DNA from: an uncultured Clostridia bacterium
GTDB taxonomy: Bacteria > Bacillota > Clostridia > TANB77 > CAG-508
NCBI GenBank assembly: GCA_944386325.1
Contig: CALXAP010000004.1
Coordinates: 46,815 to 110,814 of the forward strand
Direction of reading: 5' to 3'
Length of the DNA stretch: 64,000 nt
Positions within the stretch are counted from its first letter, which is position 1; every line of letters begins with the position of its first letter. Made by a program: the position numbers and the translations under genes. This document shows, piece after piece, positions 36,786 through 45,655 of this stretch. The notes under the pieces are model-generated. The model was not told the DNA's origin and ran no database searches. It saw nothing but the letters and a program-made list of their open reading frames with translations.

Positions 36786-37781
36786 ATGGAAATAAATTAC
36801 CCACCATATACAATAACTGATAAAATGTTAAATTATGTATCAGATATAATGAAAAAAATAGGTGAAGCAAATTATTTTGAAAGTTTAAATAGATACCCAG
36901 AATTAAGAAGAAAATCAAGAATAAGGTCAATACATTCATCTTTAGCAATAGAAAATAACCAATTATCATTATTTCAAGTTGAAGATGTAATAAATGGAAA
37001 ACCTGTAATTGGAGAACAAAAAGATATTCAAGAAGTTAAAAATGCTTATAATGCTTACGAGCAAATTGATAAAGTAAATCCATATTCTGTAGAAGATTTA
37101 AAGAAAATACATGGAATATTAACTTTTTTAATCGAAGATGATGCAGGTAAATTTAGAAATCATGGTGAAGGTGTTTATGATGGAGATATATGTATTTTCA
37201 CTTGTCCACCACATAGATTAGTACCTAGTTTAATGGAAAATTTATTTAATTGGATGAATGAAGTTAAAGATAAAATAAATCCTTTAATTTTATCTTCTAT
37301 ATTTCATTATGAATTTGTATTTATACACCCATTTCACGATGGAAATGGAAGAACAGCAAGATTATGGCAAACTGCGATTCTTTCACATTGGGAAAAAGCA
37401 TTTAAGTTTTTACCTATTGAAAGTATGATAAAGAAAAATCAAGAAGAATATTATACTGCTATTCAAAATTGTAATAATGCTGGAAATTCAACAGAATTTA
37501 TAGAGTTTATGCTAAAAATGATAAATGATACAATAGATGAAATGAATAATTCAAAAGAAATGAAAGACAAATCTATGTTATTACTTTCTGAAAACGAACA
37601 AAAAGTATTAGAATGTATTAAGAAAAATGTTATTATTGGTGCAAAAGAAATTATAGAACAAACTAAAATTGCAGATAGAACTGTTAGAAGAATATTAAAG
37701 AAATTCGTTGATAATAAAACTATTGAAAGTCTTGGAAATACTGAAAAAACACCAAATAAAAAATACAAACTGACAGAGTAA
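36786..37781 (+). CDS. Fic family AMPylase-like protein with C-terminal winged helix
   Basis: 331 aa. The Fic motif HPFHDGNGRTAR (about residues 181-192) is complete, with the catalytic His and the metal/phosphate residues. Upstream, SSLAIEN (about 51-57) matches the inhibitory-helix motif S/T-x3-E-N/G of class II Fic proteins, so the enzyme is probably auto-inhibited. The C-terminal 60-70 residues (VLECIKKNVIIGAKEIIEQT, RTVRRILKKF) look like a winged helix-turn-helix. Fic enzymes transfer AMP to protein hydroxyls. It lies inside the tRNA-Leu island. The target is unknown; stand-alone chromosomal regulator or toxin-like role both possible. Confidence 0.88.
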   Translation: MEINYPPYTITDKMLNYVSDIMKKIGEANYFESLNRYPELRRKSRIRSIHSSLAIENNQLSLFQVEDVINGKPVIGEQKDIQEVKNAYNAYEQIDKVNPYSVEDLKKIHGILTFLIEDDAGKFRNHGEGVYDGDICIFTCPPHRLVPSLMENLFNWMNEVKDKINPLILSSIFHYEFVFIHPFHDGNGRTARLWQTAILSHWEKAFKFLPIESMIKKNQEEYYTAIQNCNNAGNSTEFIEFMLKMINDTIDEMNNSKEMKDKSMLLLSENEQKVLECIKKNVIIGAKEIIEQTKIADRTVRRILKKFVDNKTIESLGNTEKTPNKKYKLTE

Positions 37782-37856
37782 TGGCAGAGCAATGGCAGAG
37801 TAAACTTTATCCAGTTTTATAGATGAAATTAAAAAAATAAATTTTAAATTATAATA

Positions 37857-37888
37857 AAGAACATTTACAAAAGTGTAGATGTTCTTTA
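37857..37888. terminator. Bidirectional terminator between the Fic gene and the LysR remnant
   Basis: AAAGAACATTTACA pairs with TGTAGATGTTCTTT around AAAG. Confidence 0.78.
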
Positions 37889-37894
37889 TCTGTT

Positions 37895-38464
37895 TTATTC
37901 ACTTATAACTTCTTTTATTATATCCAAAAACCTCAAAGCGTCCTCAGAAGGCTCTTTTGAATAGATAGCACCATAAGGCATAGACTCACCAGAAGAAAGA
38001 GGAATTGTTTTAAATGCAGGATGAATATCTTTCCAACATTCCAAAGTAACAAGTAAATATCCGTTCTCCTCACACTTATTAAAAAGTTCAACATCGTAAT
38101 ATAAAGGTGCATCAATTATTTCAGTATTCTTACAATTTAAGTTTATCTTATCAACAATATCTTGATTTTGTTTGTTGTTACCAGTAGTTATAGCAACAAC
38201 TTTTTCTCCAGATAAATCACTAAAAGAAATTTCATCTTTTTTAGATAAAGGGTTGCTAATTGGAACAGCAATGCAAAATCTATATTCTCCTAATTTTAGA
38301 AAATTAAAGTCTTTTAACCATTCTTTTGAATCGCCAGGAGAAACCAAAAAGTCCAAAGTTTGTTTCATAACAGCAGTAGGAGATATAAAAAGTTGTTCAC
38401 CTGCTTTTGAAAAACTACCTGTATCAGCTACTGCAATAAATACTTCAAGATACTTATTATACAT
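37895..38464 (-). pseudogene. LysR-type regulator with large internal deletion
   Basis: 189 codons from ATG 38464, after GGAGG on the minus strand. The N-terminus is a normal LysR helix-turn-helix start (YLEVFIAVADTGSFSKAGEQL, FISPTAVMKQ). It then jumps directly to the distal half of the substrate-binding domain (FLVSPGDSKEW, YRFCIAVPISNPLSKKDEI, GYLLVTLECW). About 100 residues, including the wing, linker helix and first effector subdomain, are missing, against a family length near 300. The frame is open across the junction. It probably cannot bind DNA normally. It lies inside the tRNA-Leu island. Confidence 0.75.
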
Positions 38465-38758
38465 TTTAACCTCCATTCGAGCAAATTTATGCTTCTTTAC
38501 CAAAATTTTATTTAATAACCCCTATAAATTTGTGAGAATGTAAGAGGTTAAAATTAGCCATCTCAAAATTCGTTAGAATTTTGAGGGCGATAGCGATTAT
38601 AGCTATAATTAGTGAAAAAAATATGAAATTTTAAAAAAATTATAGTGGTATATATTTATCAATAAAAGTTAATAAAAGGTGCTAAAAGTCCATTGTTTTA
38701 TAGAGTTTAAAGAATAGCATTTATTACTTATAATTAATAAGTGTTAAAATTCTTTAAA

Positions 38759-38815
38759 GACTCAAAATCATGCGGGAAACCATGTGGGTTCAAGTCCCAC
38801 CATCGGTACCAAAAA
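38759..38815 (+). repeat. attR-like direct repeat (orphan tRNA-Leu 3' fragment)
   Basis: Exact 57-bp copy of 36604-36660. It lacks the 5' half of the tRNA, so it is not a functional tRNA gene. Confidence 0.82.
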
Positions 38816-38828
38816 ATAAATTTTAACT

Positions 38829-38868
38829 GTAAAAACACCATAAATCTTTAGATTTATGGTGTTTTTAC
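38829..38868. terminator. Perfect 18-bp-stem terminator
   Basis: GTAAAAACACCATAAATC pairs exactly with GATTTATGGTGTTTTTAC. It overlaps the stop codon of the minus-strand gene at 38865. Confidence 0.9.
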
Positions 38869-39170
38869 GATTTCATTCTATTGCCATTAATTTTAAAACT
38901 TCCTTTATTTGTAACAGCTTCTAATTCTAATTTATCTTGATTTACTTTGCAAATTGCATTATAACTAATATTTCCTATAGGTGTATTAAAACTTCCAGTG
39001 AAATTACATTTATCATTAGCTAATCTCATTCCATTAAAATTATTTTTCATTCCCATTGTTTCAATTGTACCTATAACATTATTAGAATTAGGGTTTGAAT
39101 TTAATGTAATAGTTCCTGTAATATCTCCCATTGGTGTTTTAATACTTGATTGATATTTTCCATTTAACAT
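38865..39170 (-). CDS. Hypothetical small beta-rich protein with internal repeat, 101 aa
   Basis: GGAGG precedes ATG 39170 on the minus strand. The product has no signal peptide. Two similar units, SSIKTPMGDITGTITLN and GSFNTPIGNISYNAICK, and other short strand-turn segments (IGTIETMG, KGSFKINGNR) suggest a repetitive beta-sheet fold. I recall similar small proteins in other Clostridia but no function. It lies just outside the tRNA-Leu island and ends in a very strong hairpin. Confidence 0.65.
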   Translation of the reverse strand: MLNGKYQSSIKTPMGDITGTITLNSNPNSNNVIGTIETMGMKNNFNGMRLANDKCNFTGSFNTPIGNISYNAICKVNQDKLELEAVTNKGSFKINGNRMKS

Positions 39171-39308
39171 TTTAACCTCCTTCTGAGCTGATTCAGCTCT
39201 ACTCTAACAAAAATTTAGAAAATCTAATTTTGCTAGAGATTTTATTATTTAAATTTTATTATCACCTCCACACATTATATGCAAGATAGTATGTATTATT
39301 GATAAATT

Positions 39309-40028
39309 TTAATTGATCTCTTCTACAGAATTATAAATTTCATCAGCTTTTTCTTGAGATAGACCACCATATTTGACCATTGCATCTAAAACTTGTTTTT
39401 GACGCTCTCTTGCTAAATCAATATTTTTATCAGAAGAGTATACACTAGGTGCATTAGGAATTCCAGCAAGAAATGTAGCTTCGTAGTCTGTTAAATCTTT
39501 TGGCAGTTTATTGAAAAATTTTTCTGAAGCTTCACCAATACCAGTACCACCTTGTCCAAAAAAGATAGTATTAACATACAATTCTAATATATCATCCTTA
39601 GAATATTTTTTTTCTAAATCAAAACTTACAAATAATTCAGCAATTTTTCTAGTAAACTTTTTTTCTTGAGTAAAATAAATATTTTTAGAAAGTTGTTGTG
39701 TTATAGTACTACCTCCTTGATCTAGCGAACCGTTTTTAATATTTACAAATATAGCTCTACAAGTAGCAATAATATCAATTCCAGAATGTTCATAAAAACG
39801 GTGATCTTCAATTGAAACAACAGCCTCAAGATAAATTTGAGGTAAATCTTCTATTTTTACATAATTTTCAGATGATTGAATAGATTTAATCTTGTCATCA
39901 ATACTTATTTCCGAAATGGCTTTTTTATAAATACTGTAACCATCGTAAACAACAATACCTATACCAATAATAGATACTAATAATAAAATTATTAATATAC
40001 TAATAATTATTTTGAAAAATTTGGACAT
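39309..40028 (-). CDS. Monofunctional peptidoglycan transglycosylase (GT51)
   Basis: 239 aa from ATG 40028, after GGAGGT. One N-terminal transmembrane anchor (FFKIIISILIILLLVSIIGIGIVVY) precedes the GT51 core: SIEDHRFYEHSGID (motif 1 with catalytic Glu), GGSTITQQLSKN (motif 2), RKIAELFVSFDLEKKYSKDDILELYVN (motifs 3-4). There is no transpeptidase domain, so it polymerises lipid II glycan strands but does not cross-link. Length matches MtgA-type enzymes, but Gram-positive copies are often separate PBP-like paralogues. Confidence 0.9.
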   Translation of the reverse strand: MSKFFKIIISILIILLLVSIIGIGIVVYDGYSIYKKAISEISIDDKIKSIQSSENYVKIEDLPQIYLEAVVSIEDHRFYEHSGIDIIATCRAIFVNIKNGSLDQGGSTITQQLSKNIYFTQEKKFTRKIAELFVSFDLEKKYSKDDILELYVNTIFFGQGGTGIGEASEKFFNKLPKDLTDYEATFLAGIPNAPSVYSSDKNIDLARERQKQVLDAMVKYGGLSQEKADEIYNSVEEIN

Positions 40029-40232
40029 AAAGACCTCCATTCAAGTAATGAAATACTTTATTAAAAAAATATTTTCTGATTGATTAATTAATTTTTGATA
40101 TTAAAAATAATTATAACATAATATGATGACAACAAAATGACATATATATTAATATTTTATTAATTATAGACATTATATAGCAATATAATATAAATGGCAA
40201 ATAAAAAATTTTTGAATCTTTTTTAATTTATT

Positions 40233-40466
40233 GTTACAATTAACTTAATACAAATTTGATAAACATCTCCAATCGCATTCAAAATTTATTCAATATTATT
40301 ATATCAAAATCTATAGAACATAATATAAAAAAATGATATTTAACAAATACAACATTTATAAATTACAAAAAATTTAATATAATAGTCATAGGGGCGAACA
40401 TTGTTCGCCCGCGCTACAAAATTATTTCTCAAAAAACTCAATATATAATTTTAGCTGTGAATAATA
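40233..40466 (+). repeat. MITE-like repeat, right half plus termini
   Basis: Left end GTTACAATTAAC, then the right arm (CATCTCCAATCGCATTC), hairpin GGGGCGAACATTGTTCGCCC, tail ATTTCTCAAAAAACTCAA and right end TTTTAGCTGTGAATAATAA. The left arm and loop are missing. The remainder of the 730-nt gap 40,029-40,759 is AT-rich with no clear gene or RNA. Confidence 0.8.
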
Positions 40467-40759
40467 ATAATTTATTAATACATTATTTAAAAAACTTACA
40501 ATATAACTTGATATTTTAAATATATTATTGTATTATATAGTATGTGATTATAATAAATATGAAAAGTGTATATTAATATTGTAATTGCTATTGAATATTT
40601 GGAAAAATATAATAATAAAACTTAAAAATGTAAAATTTTTGTTTTTGAATTAATAATGTTTGAAGATTAGACAAGTATTAATTTAGTAATTAAGTTCATT
40701 TTTCATAATATAACAAACAATAAAAGGAGAATTATAATCTGCATTAAGGGGGACAAATA

Positions 40760-41215
40760 ATGAAAAAGTTGCTTATAAGTTTATTAATAGCATTTATGTT
40801 TATATGTACAATGAATACAGTATTTGTTTATGCAACTAATGATAATCAAGTATCTTCTGATATGCAAGGAGAAGAAAGCAATTTGCTAGGAAATGGATTA
40901 AGTGATGAGACTAAAAGTGAATTAAAAGATTTAAAAGAAAAATCAAATTCAGAATTGCAAGAATTTATAGAAAAATATGGTTCACAAACATATGGAATAG
41001 CAGCATATATTTTAGATAAAATTAGAATATATAGTATTCCATTATGTTTTGTAGGAATTGCAATAGGAGCGATTTATCAATATGTTATAGGAATAAGAAA
41101 ATTAGATGTAAGAGATAAAGGATTTGGTGTAGTTATTGCTTTTGTAACAATATTGATAATATGTCAAATATTGCCTTTGATATTTGCAATAGTTGTTAAA
41201 GGTTGGAGGGGTTAA
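40760..41215 (+). CDS. Secreted/membrane protein, 151 aa, signal peptide plus two-helix hairpin
   Basis: An N-terminal signal peptide (cleavage near VYA-T, residue 25) leads to a polar, acidic region with a Lys/Glu-rich helix (about 50-75). Two transmembrane helices follow (about 93-112 and 121-146) joined by IRKLDVRDKGFG. The helical-hairpin layout resembles VirB2/TrbC pilin-like proteins, but no motif proves it. The next gene starts 5 nt after the stop, so the three genes 40,760-44,614 form one operon with a CpaE-like protein, which hints at an envelope-assembly role. Confidence 0.6.
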   Translation: MKKLLISLLIAFMFICTMNTVFVYATNDNQVSSDMQGEESNLLGNGLSDETKSELKDLKEKSNSELQEFIEKYGSQTYGIAAYILDKIRIYSIPLCFVGIAIGAIYQYVIGIRKLDVRDKGFGVVIAFVTILIICQILPLIFAIVVKGWRG

Positions 41216-41219
41216 ACAA

Positions 41220-43433
41220 ATGAAAGTTTTATTTGCAGTAAGTAATGAAAGTATTTCAGAATCAATTGTAAAGAAGTATCAAAAAGATTATAAGGAGATT
41301 ATATCTTATAAAAATGTATATTACTTTAATGCAATTTTAAAAGAGATACAAAAAGATAAATCATATGATAGAATAGTTATAAGTGAAGATTTAGAGCCAT
41401 TTGCTAATAATAATTATGAAACAATAGATAGATTTTTATTTGAAAAATTAGATAGTGTAAGCGATGAAGCATCAGATGGAGAAGGTGCTGATATTCCAAT
41501 AATACTTATATGCACGGATAGACGTTCAAAATCAGATAATATACTTGTTAAATTATTTAGTATAGGTATTTATAATGCTCTTATTGGTGCAGACAGAAGT
41601 ATAGATCAAGTATGTGTATTAATAAATAAACCTAGATCAAAAAAAGAAGCAAAAGTTTATTATAAAATAGATGTAGATGATGCAAATTATGAAGCAGAAA
41701 GTGAAGAAAACGTTAGCGAAGCAGAAATACAAAATATAATAACGCATTATAAAAAATTGGGTAGAAATACCGAAAGATATGTAGATAGTTTTAATAATAT
41801 AGCATCACAATATACTGATCAACAATTAAAAATTATAACTAAGTTTTTACCATTAAATGTTAAAGCTGTATTAGAGGCTGAATCACCTAAATATCAAGAG
41901 ATAATGGCATATACTGGGAAAAAGAAAAAAAGTAGTCTTTCTCAAGTTCAAACATTCAATAAGGAAAGTAAGACTGAAACAAAAACAAAAGGAAAAAAGA
42001 TTAAAGTTCCAAAAATTGATGAATTAAAAATAGATTTACTAGAAAATAATGATAATATAAAAGTAAGACCAGATGCTAAGAATATAATAGTTCCATCTGC
42101 TATAGATACAAAATCTACAAAAAAAATAAAACAAGATAAAGACAGTGATAAAAATGAATCAGAAATAAAAAAACCAATTGTAAAAAAAGCAGAACAAGTA
42201 GAAGAGAAAAGTGCTGTAGAAGAACAACCAGTAAAAAAGAAAAGGGGTAGACCAAAGAAAGTTGAAACATCTGCAGATGAAAGTAGTGAAAAATCAAAAA
42301 ATGATAAAGCAGATGAAGTAGAACAAGAACAACCAGTGAAAAAAAGAAGAGGTAGACCAAAAAAAGTTGTTCCAGTTGTAACAGAAGAGGTAAATACAGA
42401 AGAAGAAAATGTTGAAAACGAAGAAGAAATAAAGCCTTTAGATTTATTTAATATGACAGATGAAACAGATGAAGATTTAAATAGTAATGAGTATGATGAT
42501 AATAGTTATGAGCAAAATAGTGTTGTAAATACTGTAAGAGAAAGTAATATAGATGTGAAGAGTTTATTAACAAGGGATAAAAAAGTAGTTGCATTTGTTG
42601 GAACATCAAAAAATGGAACATCATTTATTGTTAATAACTTGGCATATTATTTTGCACAAATGGGTATAAATACAGCTATATTGGATACAACAAAAAATAA
42701 AAATTCATATTATATATTTACTAAAAATGAAGAAAGTTTAAGAAAAGTTGCTTTCGAATGTATGGATAAATTAGAAAATGGTTTAGCAGCTGGAATAGAA
42801 GTTGGTAGAAACTTGACTGTTTATACAGATTTACCAGGAAAAAGTAGAGAGAGTAATAAGGTTGATATAATAATTTCCACACTTATTCATAAGCATTCAT
42901 TAATATTATTAGATTGTGATTTTGAAACTTTTGATGAATATTTTGTTAACTCTCAAGAAATTTATTTAGTACAAAGTATGGATGTATTAACAATACAACC
43001 ATTAACAGCATTTTTAAGGGATTTAAAAACTAGAAATGTATTAGATCCAGAAAAACTAAGAGTAGTTTTAAATAAAGAATTAAAAGTAAAAGGATTATCA
43101 GCAAAGACTTTAATTGGTGGAATGTCTTTTTATAATGAACCAGCTATGACTTTTATGACAGAGCTATTTAATAGGGATACAATAAAATATTGTAGTATAC
43201 CTTTTGAAGTGTTCAATTATGAAAAATATTTAGAAGCAATAGTGGATTGTAATATTTCTATAAATGCATATTCAAAAAATTTTATTCCTAATTTAAAAAA
43301 TCTAGGAGATTTAGTATATCCATTATTATCTAAATCAAATCATACGAAAGTTGATAATAAATACAATTTTCAAGGAAATAATTATGAAGCAACTGCTAAA
43401 AAATCAAGGAGTCTTTTTAGAATTAACAAATAA
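41220..43433 (+). CDS. CpaE/TadZ-like P-loop protein with receiver-like N-terminus and two AT-hooks
   Basis: 737 aa from ATG 41220, after GGAGGG. The first ~130 residues resemble an atypical receiver domain (MKVLFAVSNES, DRIVISEDLEP, IPIILICTDR). A long charged linker (about 220-450) contains two AT-hook-like motifs, KKRGRPKK near residue 341 and KRRGRPKK near 376. The C-terminal ~280 residues are ParA/MinD-like, with VVAFVGTSKNGTSFIVNN in place of Walker A (no GKT) and LILLDCDFE as the Walker B region. CpaE/TadZ proteins place pilus machinery at cell positions; the altered loop suggests ATP hydrolysis is lost. AT-hooks in such a protein are unusual. Confidence 0.68.
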   Translation: MKVLFAVSNESISESIVKKYQKDYKEIISYKNVYYFNAILKEIQKDKSYDRIVISEDLEPFANNNYETIDRFLFEKLDSVSDEASDGEGADIPIILICTDRRSKSDNILVKLFSIGIYNALIGADRSIDQVCVLINKPRSKKEAKVYYKIDVDDANYEAESEENVSEAEIQNIITHYKKLGRNTERYVDSFNNIASQYTDQQLKIITKFLPLNVKAVLEAESPKYQEIMAYTGKKKKSSLSQVQTFNKESKTETKTKGKKIKVPKIDELKIDLLENNDNIKVRPDAKNIIVPSAIDTKSTKKIKQDKDSDKNESEIKKPIVKKAEQVEEKSAVEEQPVKKKRGRPKKVETSADESSEKSKNDKADEVEQEQPVKKRRGRPKKVVPVVTEEVNTEEENVENEEEIKPLDLFNMTDETDEDLNSNEYDDNSYEQNSVVNTVRESNIDVKSLLTRDKKVVAFVGTSKNGTSFIVNNLAYYFAQMGINTAILDTTKNKNSYYIFTKNEESLRKVAFECMDKLENGLAAGIEVGRNLTVYTDLPGKSRESNKVDIIISTLIHKHSLILLDCDFETFDEYFVNSQEIYLVQSMDVLTIQPLTAFLRDLKTRNVLDPEKLRVVLNKELKVKGLSAKTLIGGMSFYNEPAMTFMTELFNRDTIKYCSIPFEVFNYEKYLEAIVDCNISINAYSKNFIPNLKNLGDLVYPLLSKSNHTKVDNKYNFQGNNYEATAKKSRSLFRINK

Positions 43434-43453
43434 AATAGATAGGGGTGAAATTT

Positions 43454-44614
43454 TTGGTACTTGTCGTTATAATTGTATTAGTAGCAATAGTGATTACATT
43501 GATGGTATATAACATGTCTATACATAATAAAATAAAGGCATTTAATAATATAAATGAAAAAATAAATAATTTAAATGTTTTACAAGATTTTATGAATGCT
43601 GTTGGTGAGAATATATCAGTAGATGAAAAAATAAAAAAAGTAAATGAAATATTAGTAGATAGATTTGGAATAAAGTATTCAACAATAGTAGTTTTTGATG
43701 GAGCAGAATATAAATTAAAAGCCACAAATGTTGAAGAAAAACATTGGGAAACATTAAAGAATTTGCATAAAGAAGATATCTTCAAAGAAAGTATTGTAAA
43801 TTCAACATCTAAATATATTACGATAGATAGCGATGAGGAAAAATTACCCTATCAAAAAATGGAGTTTGGAAGAGCAAAGTCAGCAATGTTTTTTCCGTTA
43901 TATATAGATAATGTGTATATTGGATATTGGTTTATAGAAAGTGGAGAAAAACATGCTTTTGACAATATGGATACAGCAATATTAGATGTAGTTAAAGATA
44001 ATATTGTTGCAATTTTAAAAACAGTTAATTATCAAAGTACAATGGAAAATATTCCGAGAGATGATTTGTTCTCAGGATTAAAATCAGCAGAATATTTATA
44101 TGGAACTGCTAAGAAAATAATTGATAAATATGTAATTTCTACAGTATGTATGTTTAAAATAGTAAATTTACCAGAAATAAATAATACATTTAGTAGAGAA
44201 GTTGGTAATAAAATAATTACAGAAGTTAGTAAAACAATAAAGAAAAGTTTATCTAATGAATATATATTTGTAAGATATATGGGACCAAAATTTGTAATAG
44301 TATTTTCTGGGGTTGAACCAGAAAGCGTAATTGGATTTATAACAGATATAAAAAAATATGCAGAAGAAATAAAAATAGAGATGGAAGAAAAAAGTAAAAA
44401 CAAAAAGACAACTAGAAAAAAGAAAAATGAAGAAGAAAGTTCTGATAATAGTAAAGAAAAAAATGTAGGTAAGAAAAATAATTATGCGTCACCTAAGTTG
44501 AATTTTGTTGTTTCAACATATTATAAAGGTACAGCTTTAGATGGAGTAACAAAAAAATTAGAAGAATACTTAGATAATGCTAAAGATGATGAAAGCAATA
44601 TTAATTATGTATAA
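43454..44614 (+). CDS. Membrane protein with GAF and degenerate GGDEF domains
   Basis: About 386 aa from TTG 43454, 6 nt after AGGGGTG; GTG 43445 is an alternative. An N-terminal transmembrane helix (LVVIIVLVAIVITLMVYN) is followed by a GAF domain (about 40-185, with GRAKSAMFFPLYIDNVYIGYWFIES) and a GGDEF-like domain (about 205-380). In the latter the signature loop reads YMGPKFVIVF instead of (G/S)GDEF, so it should not make cyclic di-GMP, though it might bind a nucleotide. A Lys/Glu/Ser-rich insertion (about 310-350) interrupts it. It ends the three-gene set with the CpaE-like protein. Confidence 0.72.
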   Translation: MVLVVIIVLVAIVITLMVYNMSIHNKIKAFNNINEKINNLNVLQDFMNAVGENISVDEKIKKVNEILVDRFGIKYSTIVVFDGAEYKLKATNVEEKHWETLKNLHKEDIFKESIVNSTSKYITIDSDEEKLPYQKMEFGRAKSAMFFPLYIDNVYIGYWFIESGEKHAFDNMDTAILDVVKDNIVAILKTVNYQSTMENIPRDDLFSGLKSAEYLYGTAKKIIDKYVISTVCMFKIVNLPEINNTFSREVGNKIITEVSKTIKKSLSNEYIFVRYMGPKFVIVFSGVEPESVIGFITDIKKYAEEIKIEMEEKSKNKKTTRKKKNEEESSDNSKEKNVGKKNNYASPKLNFVVSTYYKGTALDGVTKKLEEYLDNAKDDESNINYV

Positions 44615-44626
44615 AAGGAGGTAAAT

Positions 44627-44881
44627 ATGGATATAGATAAGACAATGAGCTTTAAAGTTGAAAAGGATAATTCAATAAAAGCACAAGACATATTAAAACA
44701 AGTTTATGATGCTTTAGTAGAAAAGGGATATAATCCAATAAATCAAATAGTAGGATATATATTATCAGGAGATCCTACATATATAACTAGTCATAAAAAT
44801 GCTAGAAATTTGATTAGACTTATAGAAAGAGATGAACTTTTAGAAAAAATGGTTAAATATTATATTCATATTGTAGACTGA
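44627..44881 (+). CDS. ireB: IreB family regulatory phosphoprotein (UPF0297)
   Basis: 84 aa: [14 protein letters not shown]...[35 protein letters not shown] is the family core. In Enterococcus, IreB is a substrate of the PASTA kinase IreK and restrains cephalosporin resistance. AAAGGAGG precedes the ATG. It stands in the conserved order ireB-ruvX-DUF1292; alaS, the usual upstream neighbour, is absent here, replaced by the CpaE-like operon. Confidence 0.92.
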   Translation: MDIDKTMSFKVEKDNSIKAQDILKQVYDALVEKGYNPINQIVGYILSGDPTYITSHKNARNLIRLIERDELLEKMVKYYIHIVD

Positions 44882-44882
44882 T

Positions 44883-45299
44883 ATGAGAATACTTGGAATA
44901 GATTATGGAGATTCTAGAGTAGGTATTGCAATTACAGATCCATTATGTATAATAGCTCAAGGATTGGAAACTATAAATTATAATGGAAATGATAAAATAC
45001 TTTTAAAAAGATTAGAAAATATTATAGATGAATATGATGTAAAAACAATAGTTGTTGGAATGCCTATAAATTTGAAAGGACAAGAAACAAAAAGAGCTGA
45101 AATAACTTATAAATTTATAAATAAATTAAAATGCAAATTTTCAAAAATTAAAGTAGTAACTATGGATGAAAGACTAACAACTGTTGAAGCTCACAGAACA
45201 ATGAATGATTTAAATATAGATAAAAGAAAAAAGAAAGATATAGTAGATACAATATCAGCTGTTTATATATTAGAAAAATATATAAATATGAAAAAATAA
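44883..45299 (+). CDS. ruvX: RuvX/YqgF, putative Holliday-junction resolvase or pre-16S rRNA nuclease
   Basis: 138 aa, with RILGIDYGDSRVGIAITDP (RNase H-like first Asp), VVGMPINLKGQE, and VTMDERLTTVEAHR. The family is thought to trim the 5' end of 16S rRNA and is structurally like RuvC. The start follows the ireB stop by 1 nt, so translation is coupled. Confidence 0.93.
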   Translation: MRILGIDYGDSRVGIAITDPLCIIAQGLETINYNGNDKILLKRLENIIDEYDVKTIVVGMPINLKGQETKRAEITYKFINKLKCKFSKIKVVTMDERLTTVEAHRTMNDLNIDKRKKKDIVDTISAVYILEKYINMKK

Positions 45300-45352
45300 T
45301 AGTTTATTTTTGTAGAAATACAATTATATATAAAAAATGAAAGGAGAAATAT

Positions 45353-45649
45353 ATGGAAGAAGAATATTTATCAAATGTAGTCATTTTAAATGATGAAGAT
45401 GGAAATGAAGTTAAATTTGAATTCTTGGATATAATAGAATTAGATTCAGAACAATATGCAATATTATTACCAGTTGAGGAAGACGATGAAAATGAAGGTG
45501 AAGTAGTAATATTAAAAATAGAGGACAATGGAGAGAATTCAGATGAAGAAACTTATGTGAGTGTAGATGATGAAGAAACATTAAATAAAGTTTTTCAAAT
45601 GTTTAAAGAAGAATTTAAAGATGAATTTAATTTTTCAGATGAGGATTAG
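45353..45649 (+). CDS. DUF1292 family protein (YrzB-like)
   Basis: 98 aa, very acidic: VVILNDEDGNEVKFEFLDIIELDSEQYAILLPVEEDD is the DUF1292 core, and the C-terminus is a run of Glu/Asp. The family always follows ireB-ruvX in Firmicutes; function unknown. AAAGGAG precedes the start, and a terminator follows. Confidence 0.88.
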   Translation: MEEEYLSNVVILNDEDGNEVKFEFLDIIELDSEQYAILLPVEEDDENEGEVVILKIEDNGENSDEETYVSVDDEETLNKVFQMFKEEFKDEFNFSDED

Positions 45650-45655
45650 AAAAGG

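Larger units (their letters stand above)
36661..38758. mobile_element. Small tRNA-Leu-integrated island (degenerate, about 2.1 kb)
   Basis: Bounded by exact 57-bp direct repeats, the left one being the functional tRNA 3' half. Contains a Fic-family gene and a LysR remnant; no integrase, replication or transfer gene is present, so it is either the remnant of a larger element after internal deletion or a passenger moved in trans. The stretch 38,465-38,758 has no gene, only a CTCAAAATTC/GAATTTTGAG hairpin (38562-38585). Confidence 0.7.

Noticed and set aside
38759..38815. Second tRNA-Leu gene
   Set aside because: Only the 3' part from the anticodon stem is present; no D-arm or 5' acceptor strand precedes it. 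It is an att fragment.
40500..40759. Cyclic di-GMP riboswitch before the CpaE-like operon
   Set aside because: None of the conserved GEMM sequence blocks (such as CACGCACAGGGCAAACC) is seen.
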